Translations under genes and position numbers: made by a program
Assembly: GCA_025457845.1 (NCBI GenBank)
Contig: JALOTO010000014.1
Coordinates: forward strand, 1-24,692
DNA from: Thermoplasmata archaeon
GTDB lineage: Archaea; Thermoplasmatota; Thermoplasmata; UBA10834
Direction of reading: 5' to 3'
Length of the DNA stretch: 24,692 nucleotides
Part shown: in pieces, positions 14,797 through 22,794 of the stretch
Layout: each line of letters opens with the position of its first letter
Position numbering within the stretch: position 1 is the first letter of the stretch
The notes under the pieces: model-generated
The model's input: only the letters and a program-made list of their open reading frames with translations
Databases searched by the model: none
What the model was told of the DNA's origin: nothing

Positions 14797-17205
14797 ATGG
14801 TCGATGAGAAGAAGGCCAAGAAGGAACGGCCCGAGCGGGTGGGCGTGTACGTCTGTCACTGCGGCACCAACATCGCCGGGACCGTCGACTGCAAATCGGT
14901 AACGGAATACGCGAAGGGCATAGACGATGTCGTCGTTGCTAGGGACAACGTCTACACCTGTTCTGAGCCCGGTCAGAACCAGATAGCCGAGGATATCAAG
15001 AACCTCCATCTCACGAAGGTCGTCGTCGCCTCCTGTTCCCCGAAGATGCACGAGAAGACCTTCAGGAAGACGGTCAGCGACGCCGGCCTCAACCCCTACA
15101 ACCTCGAGATGGTCAACCTGAGGGAGCAGTGCTCCTGGGTCCACAAGGACAAGGCCGAGGCCACGAAGAAGGCGAAGGACCTTGTCCGCGGAGGGATCAG
15201 GAGGGCTTCCGAGCTCGAGGACCTGTTCCCCAAGGAGGTCGAGGTCAGCAAGGAGGCGCTGGTCATCGGCGGCGGGATCGCCGGGATATCCGCCGCCCTC
15301 CAGCTGGCCAGCTCTGGGTACAAGGTGCATCTCGTGGAGCGCAGGTTCAGCATCGGCGGGAGGATGGCCCAGCTGAGCAAGACCTTCCCGACGCTGGACT
15401 GCGCCCCGTGTATCCTCAGTCCGAGGATGGTCGAGGTCGCGGCCCACCCCAACGTCACTCTCTACTCGGGCAGCGAGGTCATCGGCGTCACTGGAGCTCC
15501 CGGCAACTACAAGGTCAGTGTCAAGGTCCGGCCGAGGGGCGTCGACCCGAAGAAATGCATCGGCTGCGCCAAGTGCGAGAAGGTCTGCCCCGCCAAGGTC
15601 CCCAACGAGTTCGAGGAGTGCCTCTACGAGCGCAAGGCGATCCACAAGCCGTTCCCCCAGGCCGTCCCAGCGTCGTATGTCATCGATTTCGACAGCTGCA
15701 AGGAGTGCGGCGCGTGCGCCAAGGTCTGCTCAGCCAAGGCGATAGACCTAGAGGACAAGGGAAGGACCGTGGAACTCGAGGTGGGCGCGATAATCGTCGC
15801 CGCGGGCTTCGACACGTTCGACGTGAAGAAGCTCAAGGAGTACGACACCTCGCTACCAGACGTCATAACGGCCACCCAGATGGAGCGCCTCATGATCAAC
15901 GAGTGCGGGGCGGGTATGGTCCTCAAGAGGAAGGCCGACGGCAACCGCGTGAAGAAGGTGGCCTTCGTCCTCTGCGCCGGCTCGCGAACGAGGAAGACCG
16001 GCGTCCCGTACTGCAGCAAGGTCTGCTGCAACTATGCGATAAAGCAGGCGGTCATCCTCAGGAAGACCTTCCCGTACATGCAGGTCTACGTGTACTACAT
16101 CGACATCAGGTCCGCCGGCCGCGGGTTCGAGGAGTTCTACGCGCGGTCGATGGAGGAGTTCGGCGTCAGGTACATCCACGGAAAGGTCGCGGACATCCAG
16201 AAGGGCAGGGGCGGGATACTGGTCCGCGCCGAGGACATAACGCTGGGCGAGATAATCGAGACCGAGTACGACATGGTCGTGCTGTGCCCTGCAATGCTCC
16301 CATCGGACGGGACGGAGCCTCTGGCCAGGATGCTCAAGGTCCCTCTGGGCGAGGACGGGTTCATCTCGGAGAAGCATCCGAAGCTCGACCCGGTGTCGAC
16401 CCACCGGACCGGCGTGTTCGCGGCAGGCGCCGTGCTCGGCCCGCGAGACGTACGGGACAGCGTCGTGGACGGGAGGGGCACCGCAGCGCATGTCATCGAG
16501 TTCCTGGGGTCGGGCAGGATGTCGATCGACCCAGCCAAGGCGTTCATCGTCGATGCTGGGAGGTGCATACAATGCAAGGCATGCGAGGTGGTCTGCCCTG
16601 TGCGGGCGATCGCCGTCTCCGACCTCCCGCAGATAGACCAGATCGCGTGCATCGGCTGCGGTGCCTGCGTCTCCGAGTGCCCGACCCGGGTCTTCGACCT
16701 CGCTCATTACACTGACACCCAGGTGAGGGCCGAGGTCGAGGGGCTGCTCTCCGGCGAGGGCGACGACGTCAGGGTGATAGGCTTCTTCGGCGACGTGCTC
16801 GCGTACGTCGCCGCGGACACTGCTGGTACGGCCAGGATGGAGTATCCAGCGGCCATAAGGATGATGCGCGTTCCATCGGCGGCGCGCGTCGCGAGGCGCG
16901 AGATCCTAGAGGCGTTCGCCATGGGCGCCGACGGAGTCATGCTCTCTGACGAGGAGGGCGGGGAGATCGGGCACATCGTCGAGGGGCGCATCAAGGCGCT
17001 CGGCCCCGAGCTCGATTCCCTCGGCATAGGCAAGGAGCGCCTGACTTTCGTCCCGATGCTTCTGCCAATCTACAAGGTCCTCCCCAAGATGATCGACACC
17101 TTCGACAAGAAGGTCCGGCAGATGGGCAGGGTCCCGAAGGAGGCGAGGGAGCGCGCCCTCGCGGCGTCCAAGGTGCAGAGCGAGCCCGTCTTCAGGCCGA
17201 AATGA
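14797..17205 (+). CDS. HdrA-family FAD/iron-sulfur protein with cysteine-less MvhD-like C-terminal domain
   Basis: HdrA is the flavin-bifurcating subunit of heterodisulfide reductase-type complexes, moving electrons between a donor, ferredoxin and a disulfide-reducing partner (family knowledge). It has 802 residues from ATG 14797. The N-terminal cluster domain starts VCHCG (C20, C22), and the FAD-binding fold begins GGGIAG (158-163). Paired 4Fe-4S motifs lie at C254/257/260/264 and C301/304/307/311. The HdrA signature PYCSKVCCNYAIKQA follows, then a C-terminal ferredoxin pair at C590/593/596/600 and C618/621/624/628. Residues about 658-775 resemble MvhD (IGFF..., MMRVPSAARV, AFAMGADGV), but all its 2Fe-2S cysteines are replaced. 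No hdrB, hdrC or hydrogenase genes are nearby, so partners are encoded elsewhere. Soluble cytoplasmic protein expected. Confidence 0.93.
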   Translation: MVDEKKAKKERPERVGVYVCHCGTNIAGTVDCKSVTEYAKGIDDVVVARDNVYTCSEPGQNQIAEDIKNLHLTKVVVASCSPKMHEKTFRKTVSDAGLNPYNLEMVNLREQCSWVHKDKAEATKKAKDLVRGGIRRASELEDLFPKEVEVSKEALVIGGGIAGISAALQLASSGYKVHLVERRFSIGGRMAQLSKTFPTLDCAPCILSPRMVEVAAHPNVTLYSGSEVIGVTGAPGNYKVSVKVRPRGVDPKKCIGCAKCEKVCPAKVPNEFEECLYERKAIHKPFPQAVPASYVIDFDSCKECGACAKVCSAKAIDLEDKGRTVELEVGAIIVAAGFDTFDVKKLKEYDTSLPDVITATQMERLMINECGAGMVLKRKADGNRVKKVAFVLCAGSRTRKTGVPYCSKVCCNYAIKQAVILRKTFPYMQVYVYYIDIRSAGRGFEEFYARSMEEFGVRYIHGKVADIQKGRGGILVRAEDITLGEIIETEYDMVVLCPAMLPSDGTEPLARMLKVPLGEDGFISEKHPKLDPVSTHRTGVFAAGAVLGPRDVRDSVVDGRGTAAHVIEFLGSGRMSIDPAKAFIVDAGRCIQCKACEVVCPVRAIAVSDLPQIDQIACIGCGACVSECPTRVFDLAHYTDTQVRAEVEGLLSGEGDDVRVIGFFGDVLAYVAADTAGTARMEYPAAIRMMRVPSAARVARREILEAFAMGADGVMLSDEEGGEIGHIVEGRIKALGPELDSLGIGKERLTFVPMLLPIYKVLPKMIDTFDKKVRQMGRVPKEARERALAASKVQSEPVFRPK

Positions 17206-17230
17206 GTGCGGTATTTTCGCGCGCGACAGC

Positions 17231-17256
17231 TGCACGCCAGCATGCCCGCGCGTGCA
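17231..17256 (+). terminator. Possible hairpin after the HdrA-like gene
   Basis: TGCACGC (17231-17237) and GCGTGCA (17250-17256) form a perfect 7-bp stem with a 12-base loop 26 bases past the stop. There is no T-run after it, so a terminator role is only tentative. Confidence 0.25.
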
Positions 17257-17288
17257 GGCGCATGTGGCCCGGTCCCCGTGTAAATGTA

Positions 17289-17296
17289 TTTATATC
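17289..17296 (+). promoter_or_regulatory. TATA box for the 55-residue protein / DUF531 pair
   Basis: TTTATATC within an AT-rich patch (TAAATGTATTTATATCC). It predicts a transcript start near 17318, about 30 bases before the ATG at 17351. Confidence 0.65.
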
Positions 17297-17350
17297 CTCA
17301 GGTCCAATAAGAACGATGTCCCACACTGGCAGGGACGAGTGATAGGGTCC

Positions 17351-17518
17351 ATGCAGAAGCGCATCATCGTCAAGATCAAGCGGGACGGGACGGAGCTCAG
17401 CCTCCGCGAGGTCCTCGACAAGATCAAGGAGCTGCAGGACCAACTCCCTGACGAGGACGTCTTCTTCGACGGCGACGAGTACGCGATATGCGCGAGGCCG
17501 CGACAGGCCTCCCCGTGA
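17351..17518 (+). CDS. Small conserved-looking protein of unknown function (55 residues)
   Basis: The ATG at 17351 follows GAGTGAT at a good ribosome-binding distance and lies about 30 bases after the predicted transcript start. The upstream codons in the same frame lie within the promoter, so a longer start is unlikely. The protein has a basic first strand (KRIIVKIKRDG), a charged amphipathic helix (LREVLDKIKELQDQL) and an acidic strand (DEDVFFDGDEYAIC), like a compact beta-alpha-beta fold. There is one Cys and no membrane segment. It is co-directional with the DUF531-like gene, 22 bases upstream of it, so the two are probably co-transcribed. I do not recognise the family. Confidence 0.6.
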   Translation: MQKRIIVKIKRDGTELSLREVLDKIKELQDQLPDEDVFFDGDEYAICARPRQASP

Positions 17519-17540
17519 CCTCCCGCGGATGGGTGTTATC

Positions 17541-18071
17541 ATGCCGGGTCGGGTGACGATAGGCCTCTACAACTCATATGACCCCGTCAAGTTCCGCGAG
17601 GCGCACAGACGGGTACTCGCGCGGGCCGGTCCTCTGGCCCTGGCGTTCGACTGCAACCTCGCGACGTTCGGGTTCCCCTACGACAAGGAGCTCGGCACGC
17701 CGTCGGAGATCGCGGAATGGGTCTCGACGACCACATCGATCGGCGAAGAGGGCGCCTACCTCGTGGAGCTCGCCGGCAAGGGCCGGTTCTCATGTTTCGA
17801 GTATCCCAAGAAGGGGTTCCCGCCTCAGCTCGGCGAGGTCGTCGTCACTACCAGAAAACCGGTCCAGGGTTGCTCCGTCTCGACCCAGGACATCCGCTCG
17901 CTCGTGAAGTCGGGGAGGTCGGTCGTCCTCGTCTTCGGCCTCGGCCCCCACGGCCTCCCGAAGGAGGTCTTCGAGATGGCGAGGAAGCATCTCGACATAA
18001 CCGGGCGCGGTTACTCGCTGGAGACATGCACGGCCCTCGGGGCCGTCGTCGGCTCGATGATGGGCCGTTGA
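17541..18071 (+). CDS. DUF531-like archaeal protein, predicted SPOUT-type fold
   Basis: This protein has 176 residues from ATG 17541, preferred because GGTG lies just upstream; ATG 17529 would add four residues. The N-terminal TIGLYNSYDPVKFREAHRR and the following A-FDCNLATFGFP match my memory of the archaeal DUF531 family. The C-terminal part, with VVLVFGLGPHGLPKEVF, then HLDITGRGYSLETCTALG, resembles the glycine-rich knot of SPOUT RNA methyltransferases that binds S-adenosylmethionine. Inferred role: RNA methylation, target unknown. It follows the 55-residue gene in what looks like one transcript and ends 4 bases before the stop of purM on the other strand. Confidence 0.75.
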   Translation: MPGRVTIGLYNSYDPVKFREAHRRVLARAGPLALAFDCNLATFGFPYDKELGTPSEIAEWVSTTTSIGEEGAYLVELAGKGRFSCFEYPKKGFPPQLGEVVVTTRKPVQGCSVSTQDIRSLVKSGRSVVLVFGLGPHGLPKEVFEMARKHLDITGRGYSLETCTALGAVVGSMMGR

Positions 18072-18075
18072 GGGT

Positions 18076-19098
18076 TCAGTACCTGTCGTAGCTGAGGCCC
18101 ATCGACGGGACGATGACCCTACCGCCCTTGGCCGCATGCCCGACGACCTTCGCGCCCTTGCCCGCCGCCTTCACGACCTCGTCAGCCTCGTCGTCCGGGA
18201 CCACCATGGCGAAACCCATGCCCATGTTGAAGGTCTGGTACATCTCCCTGTCGGAGACCTGTCCCAGGTCCTGCATCACCTTGAAGATGGGATTCGGCGC
18301 GATCGGGTCCTCTATGACGAAGCCGACCCCGTCCCTGAGCCTGATGAGGTTCCTGAGGCCGCCGCCGGTGATGTTCGCCATGCCGTGCACGTCGTACTCC
18401 TCCAGGATCCCGAGCACCTGCTTCACGTAGATGGTCGTCGGGGTCAGGAGCTCCATCCCCACGGTCCTCTTGAGCCCCTTCGCGCGCTCGTCGTAGCCGA
18501 CCCCCTTCGCCTCGAAGATCCTCCTGGCGAGCGAGAGCCCGTTCGAGTGGACCCCGGACGCGGGGAGGGCGATGAGCGCGTCGCCAGGGCGCACCGCCTT
18601 TCCGGTGATGATGTGCTTCTTCTCGACCATCCCCAGGCACGTCCCGGCCAGGTCGAACCCCCGGACGAGCTCCGGCAGGACGGCGATCTCGCCGCCCACT
18701 ATGGTCATGTTCGACTGCCTCGCCCCCTCCTCCAGGCCCTTGCCGACCTCTGAGGTGACCTTCTCGTCCGGCCTGTCGATGGCGATGTAGTCGACGAAGG
18801 CTATCGGCTCCGCCCCGACGCAGATCGTGTCGTTCACGTTCATCGCGATGCAGTCGATGCCGACGGTGTCCCACTTCCTGAGCGCGTCAGCGATGAGGAG
18901 CTTGGTACCGACCCCGTCGGTGCAGAGGGTCAGGGCATGGTCCCCGAAGTCGATCAGCCCGGTGAAGTGCCCTGGCAGGTCGACGGGCCTGCCCACGCCC
19001 TTCCTCTTGAACTTGAGATGGCCGACGAGCGCCGCGATGCTCTTCGACTTCCTGTCGATGTCGACCCCTGCTTTGGCGTAGGTCATACCCTCTGGCAT
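18076..19098 (-). CDS. purM: Phosphoribosylformylglycinamidine cyclo-ligase (AIR synthase)
   Basis: This enzyme closes FGAM to aminoimidazole ribonucleotide using ATP, the fifth step of purine synthesis, in the cytoplasm. It has 340 residues, normal for the family. Visible signatures are AGVDIDRKSKSI near the N-terminus, CTDGVGTKLLIA, the metal/ATP-binding AMNVNDTICVGAEPIAFVDY, GGEIAVLPEL, ALPASGVHSNGLSLARRI, ITGGGLRNLIRL and the C-terminal FNMGMGFAMVV. The ATG at 19098 is preceded by GGAAGG at 7 bases; ATG 19086 (MTYAKAGVD) is an equally plausible start, and GTG 19137 is less likely. It is transcribed away from the rrmJ-like gene and is not in an operon with other pur genes here. Confidence 0.96.
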   Translation of the reverse strand: MPEGMTYAKAGVDIDRKSKSIAALVGHLKFKRKGVGRPVDLPGHFTGLIDFGDHALTLCTDGVGTKLLIADALRKWDTVGIDCIAMNVNDTICVGAEPIAFVDYIAIDRPDEKVTSEVGKGLEEGARQSNMTIVGGEIAVLPELVRGFDLAGTCLGMVEKKHIITGKAVRPGDALIALPASGVHSNGLSLARRIFEAKGVGYDERAKGLKRTVGMELLTPTTIYVKQVLGILEEYDVHGMANITGGGLRNLIRLRDGVGFVIEDPIAPNPIFKVMQDLGQVSDREMYQTFNMGMGFAMVVPDDEADEVVKAAGKGAKVVGHAAKGGRVIVPSMGLSYDRY

Positions 19099-19167
19099 CT
19101 GGAATCCTTCCCTTGGATGGGCGATTGCATACTCCACCTATACCTTTTGCCGTCGGTGGCAGGAAAC

Positions 19168-19176
19168 AATATATGG
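19168..19176. promoter_or_regulatory. Shared TATA element between purM and rrmJ-like genes
   Basis: AATATATGG is the only AT-rich patch between the divergent genes. On the plus strand it puts the transcript start at about 19199, exactly at the GTG 19200 start. On the minus strand (CCATATATT) it would put the purM start near 19145. Confidence 0.55.
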
Positions 19177-19199
19177 CCGGTCAGCGGAATGCCCCGGCC

Positions 19200-19820
19200 G
19201 TGACTAGGCAGTGGAGGGCCGACCGGAAGAGGGACAAGTACTACCGATTGGCCAAGCGCGAGCACTACCGGAGCCGCGCGGTCTACAAGCTGAAGCAGAT
19301 CGACTACAGGTACGACCTCATACGCCCAGGGGACACGATAGTCGACCTCGGGGCCTCGCCCGGCGGCTGGTCCCAGGTCGCGGTGGAGCTCGGCGGTGCC
19401 GAGTCCAAGGTCTTCGCGCTGGACCTCGACAGGTTCGTCCCCATAGAGGGCGTGACATTCATCAAGGGCGACATCAGGGATGCCGAGATCGCCGAGAGGC
19501 TCATGTCTCTCGTGCCGGACGGCGTGGACGTCGTCCTCTCGGACATGGCGCCGAACATCAGCGGCAACTACTCGTACGACCACGCGAGGTCCATCGAGCT
19601 GTGCGAGCACGCGCTCGCCTTCGCCTCCAAGGTCCTGTGCGACGGAGGCAACTTCGTCGCGAAGATGTTCTCGGGGGACATGAGCAACGGGTTCGTCAGG
19701 CGGGTCGGCCACATGTTCTACGAGGTCCACGTCCACAGGCCGAGGGCGACCCGCGAGCAGAGCTCGGAGGAGTACGTCATCGGCCTCGAGTTCACGGGCC
19801 TGCGGCGCGGCAGACGCTAG
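19200..19820 (+). CDS. rlmE: RrmJ/FtsJ-like 2'-O-ribose RNA methyltransferase
   Basis: The family uses S-adenosylmethionine to methylate the 2'-OH of a uridine in 23S rRNA helix 92 (E. coli RrmJ/RlmE). From GTG 19200 it has 206 residues, close to the E. coli 209. The SAM motif is VDLGASPGGWSQVA, and the catalytic K-D-K-E set is visible as K30 (SRAVYKL), D115 (LSDMAPN), K155 (FVAKMF) and E191 (SEEYVIG). GTG 19200 is chosen because the TATA box predicts a leaderless transcript there; ATG 19173 lies inside that box. Its TAG stop overlaps the helicase stop on the other strand. In archaea the exact rRNA or tRNA target of members can differ, so the substrate is inferred. Confidence 0.92.
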   Translation: MTRQWRADRKRDKYYRLAKREHYRSRAVYKLKQIDYRYDLIRPGDTIVDLGASPGGWSQVAVELGGAESKVFALDLDRFVPIEGVTFIKGDIRDAEIAERLMSLVPDGVDVVLSDMAPNISGNYSYDHARSIELCEHALAFASKVLCDGGNFVAKMFSGDMSNGFVRRVGHMFYEVHVHRPRATREQSSEEYVIGLEFTGLRRGRR

Positions 19821-22561
19821 TCCCAGAAACGCTTCGTCCGCGCGTAGTTGACCTCGGCCTCGAGCACGTCCCTGAGGAACTCGTCCTCTTCTATGTGGTA
19901 CCTGGCCAGTATTCTGGCCGCGGTGTCGGGTCCCACGCCCCTTCCGACGAGGGCGAGGACGGCCCGCTTGCCGTGGGCCATCACGAGGTTCGCGTTCTTG
20001 TAGATCCGCTTGAGGACCTTCCTCTGCTCTTCGTCCGAGGCCCCCTTCTTCAGGACCTGCAGGTCGGTCCTGGCGTACGGCTGGATCGCCGCGACCAGGA
20101 CGCCGTCGCACTTGGGGCATCTTATCTTGTTCGGGAGCGAGGAGACCTTGGCCTTCCTCTGGGTCCTGCAGTTCATGCAGGCCAGGACGACCTCCTCCGC
20201 CCCGAGCCTGTCCCTGAGGGCGTTTAGGACGCTCTTGTCCGCGCGCCTTGGCCGCATGAGCTCCTTCCTGGTGCCTATGGCGTCCTCCCCCATAGGGGAG
20301 AGGCCGCAGACGTGGACCTCGACCGTCCCGTCCTGGATCCTCCTGAGGACTGCAGCGGCGGCCTCGACGTCCATGTTCTCCCACAGGGTCTTCGCGAGCG
20401 CCTCCTCGAAGATGGGGGAGTGCTCGAAGACCTCGATGAGCCTGGAGATGTTGAGCATCTTGTAGTCCGCGTCCTTCCTGACGGCCCCGAACTTCTTGGC
20501 CACGTGGACGAACTGCCACCTGAGGTAGGACGAGTTGCGCACCATCAGCCTCATCAGCTGTTCCAGTGTGTCGGGGTTGGTCTCCTTGAGCGCCTTGACG
20601 ACGTCATGGGCGCGCAGCCCGCGGGGCACCTCCAGGACAATCGCGTAGGGTTCGGTCTGCATCCCGATGCTCTCCCCGAACCTTGCGGTCAGGAGGGTGG
20701 TGACCAGCTTGGCCAGCGTCTCGTTGACCTTCGTCCCGAAGCAGCAGTTGATGACTATGACGCCCTCTCCCTGCTCGACGGTGACGAGTTTGTCCGTCGG
20801 GAGCGGGTGCTTGCCCTGCGAGGCGACCCAGCGGTCGACATCGGCCTTGGTCGCCGCGTCGCCGGGGTACATGTCGTAGATCCTCAGCCGCCTCATCGCT
20901 CCGACCTCCTGGGCGACCTCGTACGGCACCGGGATCTCCTCCCCGACCCAGGAAGGGGTGGCCGCGATCTCGTGGACCTCCTCGACGATGACCTCGTCCT
21001 CCTCCACCTCGATGACCCTCCATGTCCTGCCCCGCGTGACGAAGGTCGCGTAGGGTTCAGCGCAGGTCGCGACGAAGCTCTCGTCCAGGGTCCCGATCAC
21101 GCTCCTCGAGGAGACCTCCCTGACCCTGTAGGTCCGCTCGTCGGGGATCATCGAGATGTTGTCGAAGAAGTGCTTCATGCCCGTCGTCTTCCGGCGGAAG
21201 CTCCTGTCGTCGTCCCAGACAAGGTGCAGCTCGGCCAGGAGCCTTACCACGTCGTCGAAGTCCTTCCTGATGAGCCCCCTGAACGCGTGGGTCCTCCGGA
21301 CGGTCTCGAAGGCCTGGTCCTTGTCGACCCTTGGCTCCGTGAGGGTCATCGCGACGAGCTGGTTGGCCAGCACGCTCATCGGGTTGTCCCTGATCCTGAA
21401 CCGTTCGAGCTCCTCGACCATCGCCCTCCTGGCGATGACCAGGCTCTCCGCTGTCTCCCCCGGTTTGGTGGTCACGATGGTCCCGTACGAGACGGCGTCG
21501 TGCCTGTGCCCCGACCTGCCGACGCGCTGTATCAGGCGGGTGACCTGGCGGGGCGAGTTGAACTGGATGGTGAAGTCAGCCGAGCCGACGTCGATGCCCA
21601 GCTCGAGCGAGGAGGTGCATATGATCGCCTTCAGCTTCTCCGACTTGAAGTCGTCCTCCATCTGCACCCTGATGTCCTTGGAGAGCGAGCCATGGTGGAC
21701 CCCTACCGGGAATTGGCTGTCCCAGACATGGTACCGGACCCCGAGCGCCTCCGCGTAGTCCCTGGTGTTGACGAAGAACAGCGTGGACCGGTGCGCCTCG
21801 ACCAGCTCCCTGCACCTCCTCATGCACGCGACGTGCTTGAGATCGGTCTCGAGCTTGTCGGCGAGCGCCCTGTCCTTCGTGTCCTCGGCCGGCGAATCGA
21901 CGACTATGCGCATGTCCTTAACCGCGGAGACCTTGATGGTCACCACGTCCCTGCCCACGCCGGCGAGGTAGTTCGCTATCTCGTCGACGGAACCGACGGT
22001 GGCGGAGAGTCCGATGCGCTGGAACTCGCCCGCGAGGAGCGCGAGCCTCTCCAGTGCGATCGCGAGCTGCGCCCCGCGCTCGTCCTCGGCGAGCTCGTGT
22101 ATCTCGTCCACGACCACGTGCTTGACGTCGGCCAGGTGCCGTCTGAGGTTCCTTCCCGTGAAGAGCACCTGGAGGGTCTCCGGGGTCGTTATCAGGACAT
22201 CTGGCGGATCCTTCGACTGTGCCGTCCGCTCGGACTGGGGGGTGTCGCCGTGCCTCACCGCGATCCGCAGACCCAGGGTCTGCCCGTACTCCTCCATCCT
22301 TATGAGCAGGTCCCTGTTGAGCGCCCTGAGAGGCGTGACATAGATGCACCGTATCCCTGAGCGTGGCTCCGACACGAGCCTGTTTAGGACCGGAAGGATG
22401 GCCGCCTCTGTCTTGCCGATCCCCGTCGGCGCGACCAGGAGCACGTGCTTCCCGGCCAGGACCTCGGGTATGGCCCGCCTCTGCGCCTCAGTCGGCTCGG
22501 TGATCCCCCTCCTGCGGAGAAGGGCCCTGAGCCGTTCGTCCATCTGCCCGAAGTCGTTCAT
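19817..22561 (-). CDS. Lhr-type superfamily 2 DNA/RNA helicase with C-terminal zinc finger and helix-hairpin-helix
   Basis: ATP-dependent helicase of the Lhr group, thought to act in DNA repair or RNA handling. It has 914 residues from ATG 22561. Motifs: Walker A APTGIGKTEAA (K50-T51), motif Ia TPLRALNRD, motif Ib TTPETLQ, motif II DEIH (152-155), motif III LSATVGS, motif IV region FFVNTRDYAE, SLELGIDVG and motif VI QRVGRSGHR. The Lhr-core winged-helix and C-terminal region follows. A zinc finger is formed by C795/C798 and C815/C818, and a late LALVGRGVGPDTAARIL looks like a helix-hairpin-helix. The start is supported by a TATA box about 30 bases upstream, giving a nearly leaderless message. 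It is more like the archaeal aLhr2-type proteins than the long bacterial Lhr; exact subgroup not tested. Confidence 0.93.
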   Translation of the reverse strand: MNDFGQMDERLRALLRRRGITEPTEAQRRAIPEVLAGKHVLLVAPTGIGKTEAAILPVLNRLVSEPRSGIRCIYVTPLRALNRDLLIRMEEYGQTLGLRIAVRHGDTPQSERTAQSKDPPDVLITTPETLQVLFTGRNLRRHLADVKHVVVDEIHELAEDERGAQLAIALERLALLAGEFQRIGLSATVGSVDEIANYLAGVGRDVVTIKVSAVKDMRIVVDSPAEDTKDRALADKLETDLKHVACMRRCRELVEAHRSTLFFVNTRDYAEALGVRYHVWDSQFPVGVHHGSLSKDIRVQMEDDFKSEKLKAIICTSSLELGIDVGSADFTIQFNSPRQVTRLIQRVGRSGHRHDAVSYGTIVTTKPGETAESLVIARRAMVEELERFRIRDNPMSVLANQLVAMTLTEPRVDKDQAFETVRRTHAFRGLIRKDFDDVVRLLAELHLVWDDDRSFRRKTTGMKHFFDNISMIPDERTYRVREVSSRSVIGTLDESFVATCAEPYATFVTRGRTWRVIEVEEDEVIVEEVHEIAATPSWVGEEIPVPYEVAQEVGAMRRLRIYDMYPGDAATKADVDRWVASQGKHPLPTDKLVTVEQGEGVIVINCCFGTKVNETLAKLVTTLLTARFGESIGMQTEPYAIVLEVPRGLRAHDVVKALKETNPDTLEQLMRLMVRNSSYLRWQFVHVAKKFGAVRKDADYKMLNISRLIEVFEHSPIFEEALAKTLWENMDVEAAAAVLRRIQDGTVEVHVCGLSPMGEDAIGTRKELMRPRRADKSVLNALRDRLGAEEVVLACMNCRTQRKAKVSSLPNKIRCPKCDGVLVAAIQPYARTDLQVLKKGASDEEQRKVLKRIYKNANLVMAHGKRAVLALVGRGVGPDTAARILARYHIEEDEFLRDVLEAEVNYARTKRFWD

Positions 22562-22587
22562 CCTAGTCGGTCCAGTGGAGCCGGCCC

Positions 22588-22594
22588 GTATTAA
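22588..22594 (-). promoter_or_regulatory. TATA box for the Lhr-type helicase
   Basis: The minus strand reads AGGTTAATACGG. The predicted transcript start near 22566 is about 5 bases before the ATG at 22561. Confidence 0.5.
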
Positions 22595-22706
22595 CCTTTT
22601 ACCAGGTGAGGTGCGAAGGTGCCCAACAAGCGGCGGGCAGGCGGGGTCGACCGTTCCAGGACCCATTGAACCTCGTACCGATTGTTTCAAGATTGTACTA
22701 TAACGA

Positions 22707-22714
22707 CTATATAG
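22707..22714 (+). promoter_or_regulatory. TATA box for the C11 peptidase
   Basis: CTATATAG in a locally AT-rich stretch (22680-22715). It predicts transcription from about 22736-22740 and a leader of about 55 bases containing the inverted repeat at 22749-22770. Confidence 0.6.
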
Positions 22715-22748
22715 CACAGCTCGTGATTGGCGGTAAGTCAGTACTTGC

Positions 22749-22770
22749 GAATGGACATTCATGTCCATTC
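22749..22770. repeat. Perfect 10-bp inverted repeat in the C11 peptidase leader
   Basis: GAATGGACAT (22749-22758) and ATGTCCATTC (22761-22770) are perfect reverse complements with a 2-base spacer. It lies just past the predicted transcript start and about 25 bases before the start codon, suiting an operator for a dimeric repressor or an RNA hairpin. Confidence 0.8.
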
Positions 22771-22794
22771 TCATACGAGGAGCATCGGGGGAGT

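Noticed and set aside
19083..20519. Minus-strand open frame across rrmJ and the helicase 3' end
   Set aside because: Highly charged Arg/Gly/Pro-rich translation typical of an out-of-frame reading; both real genes here have clear family motifs.
20312..22360. Plus-strand open frame of about 680 codons opposite the helicase
   Set aside because: Antisense shadow with skewed Asp/Val/Leu/Arg composition and no domain; the helicase motifs are on the minus strand.
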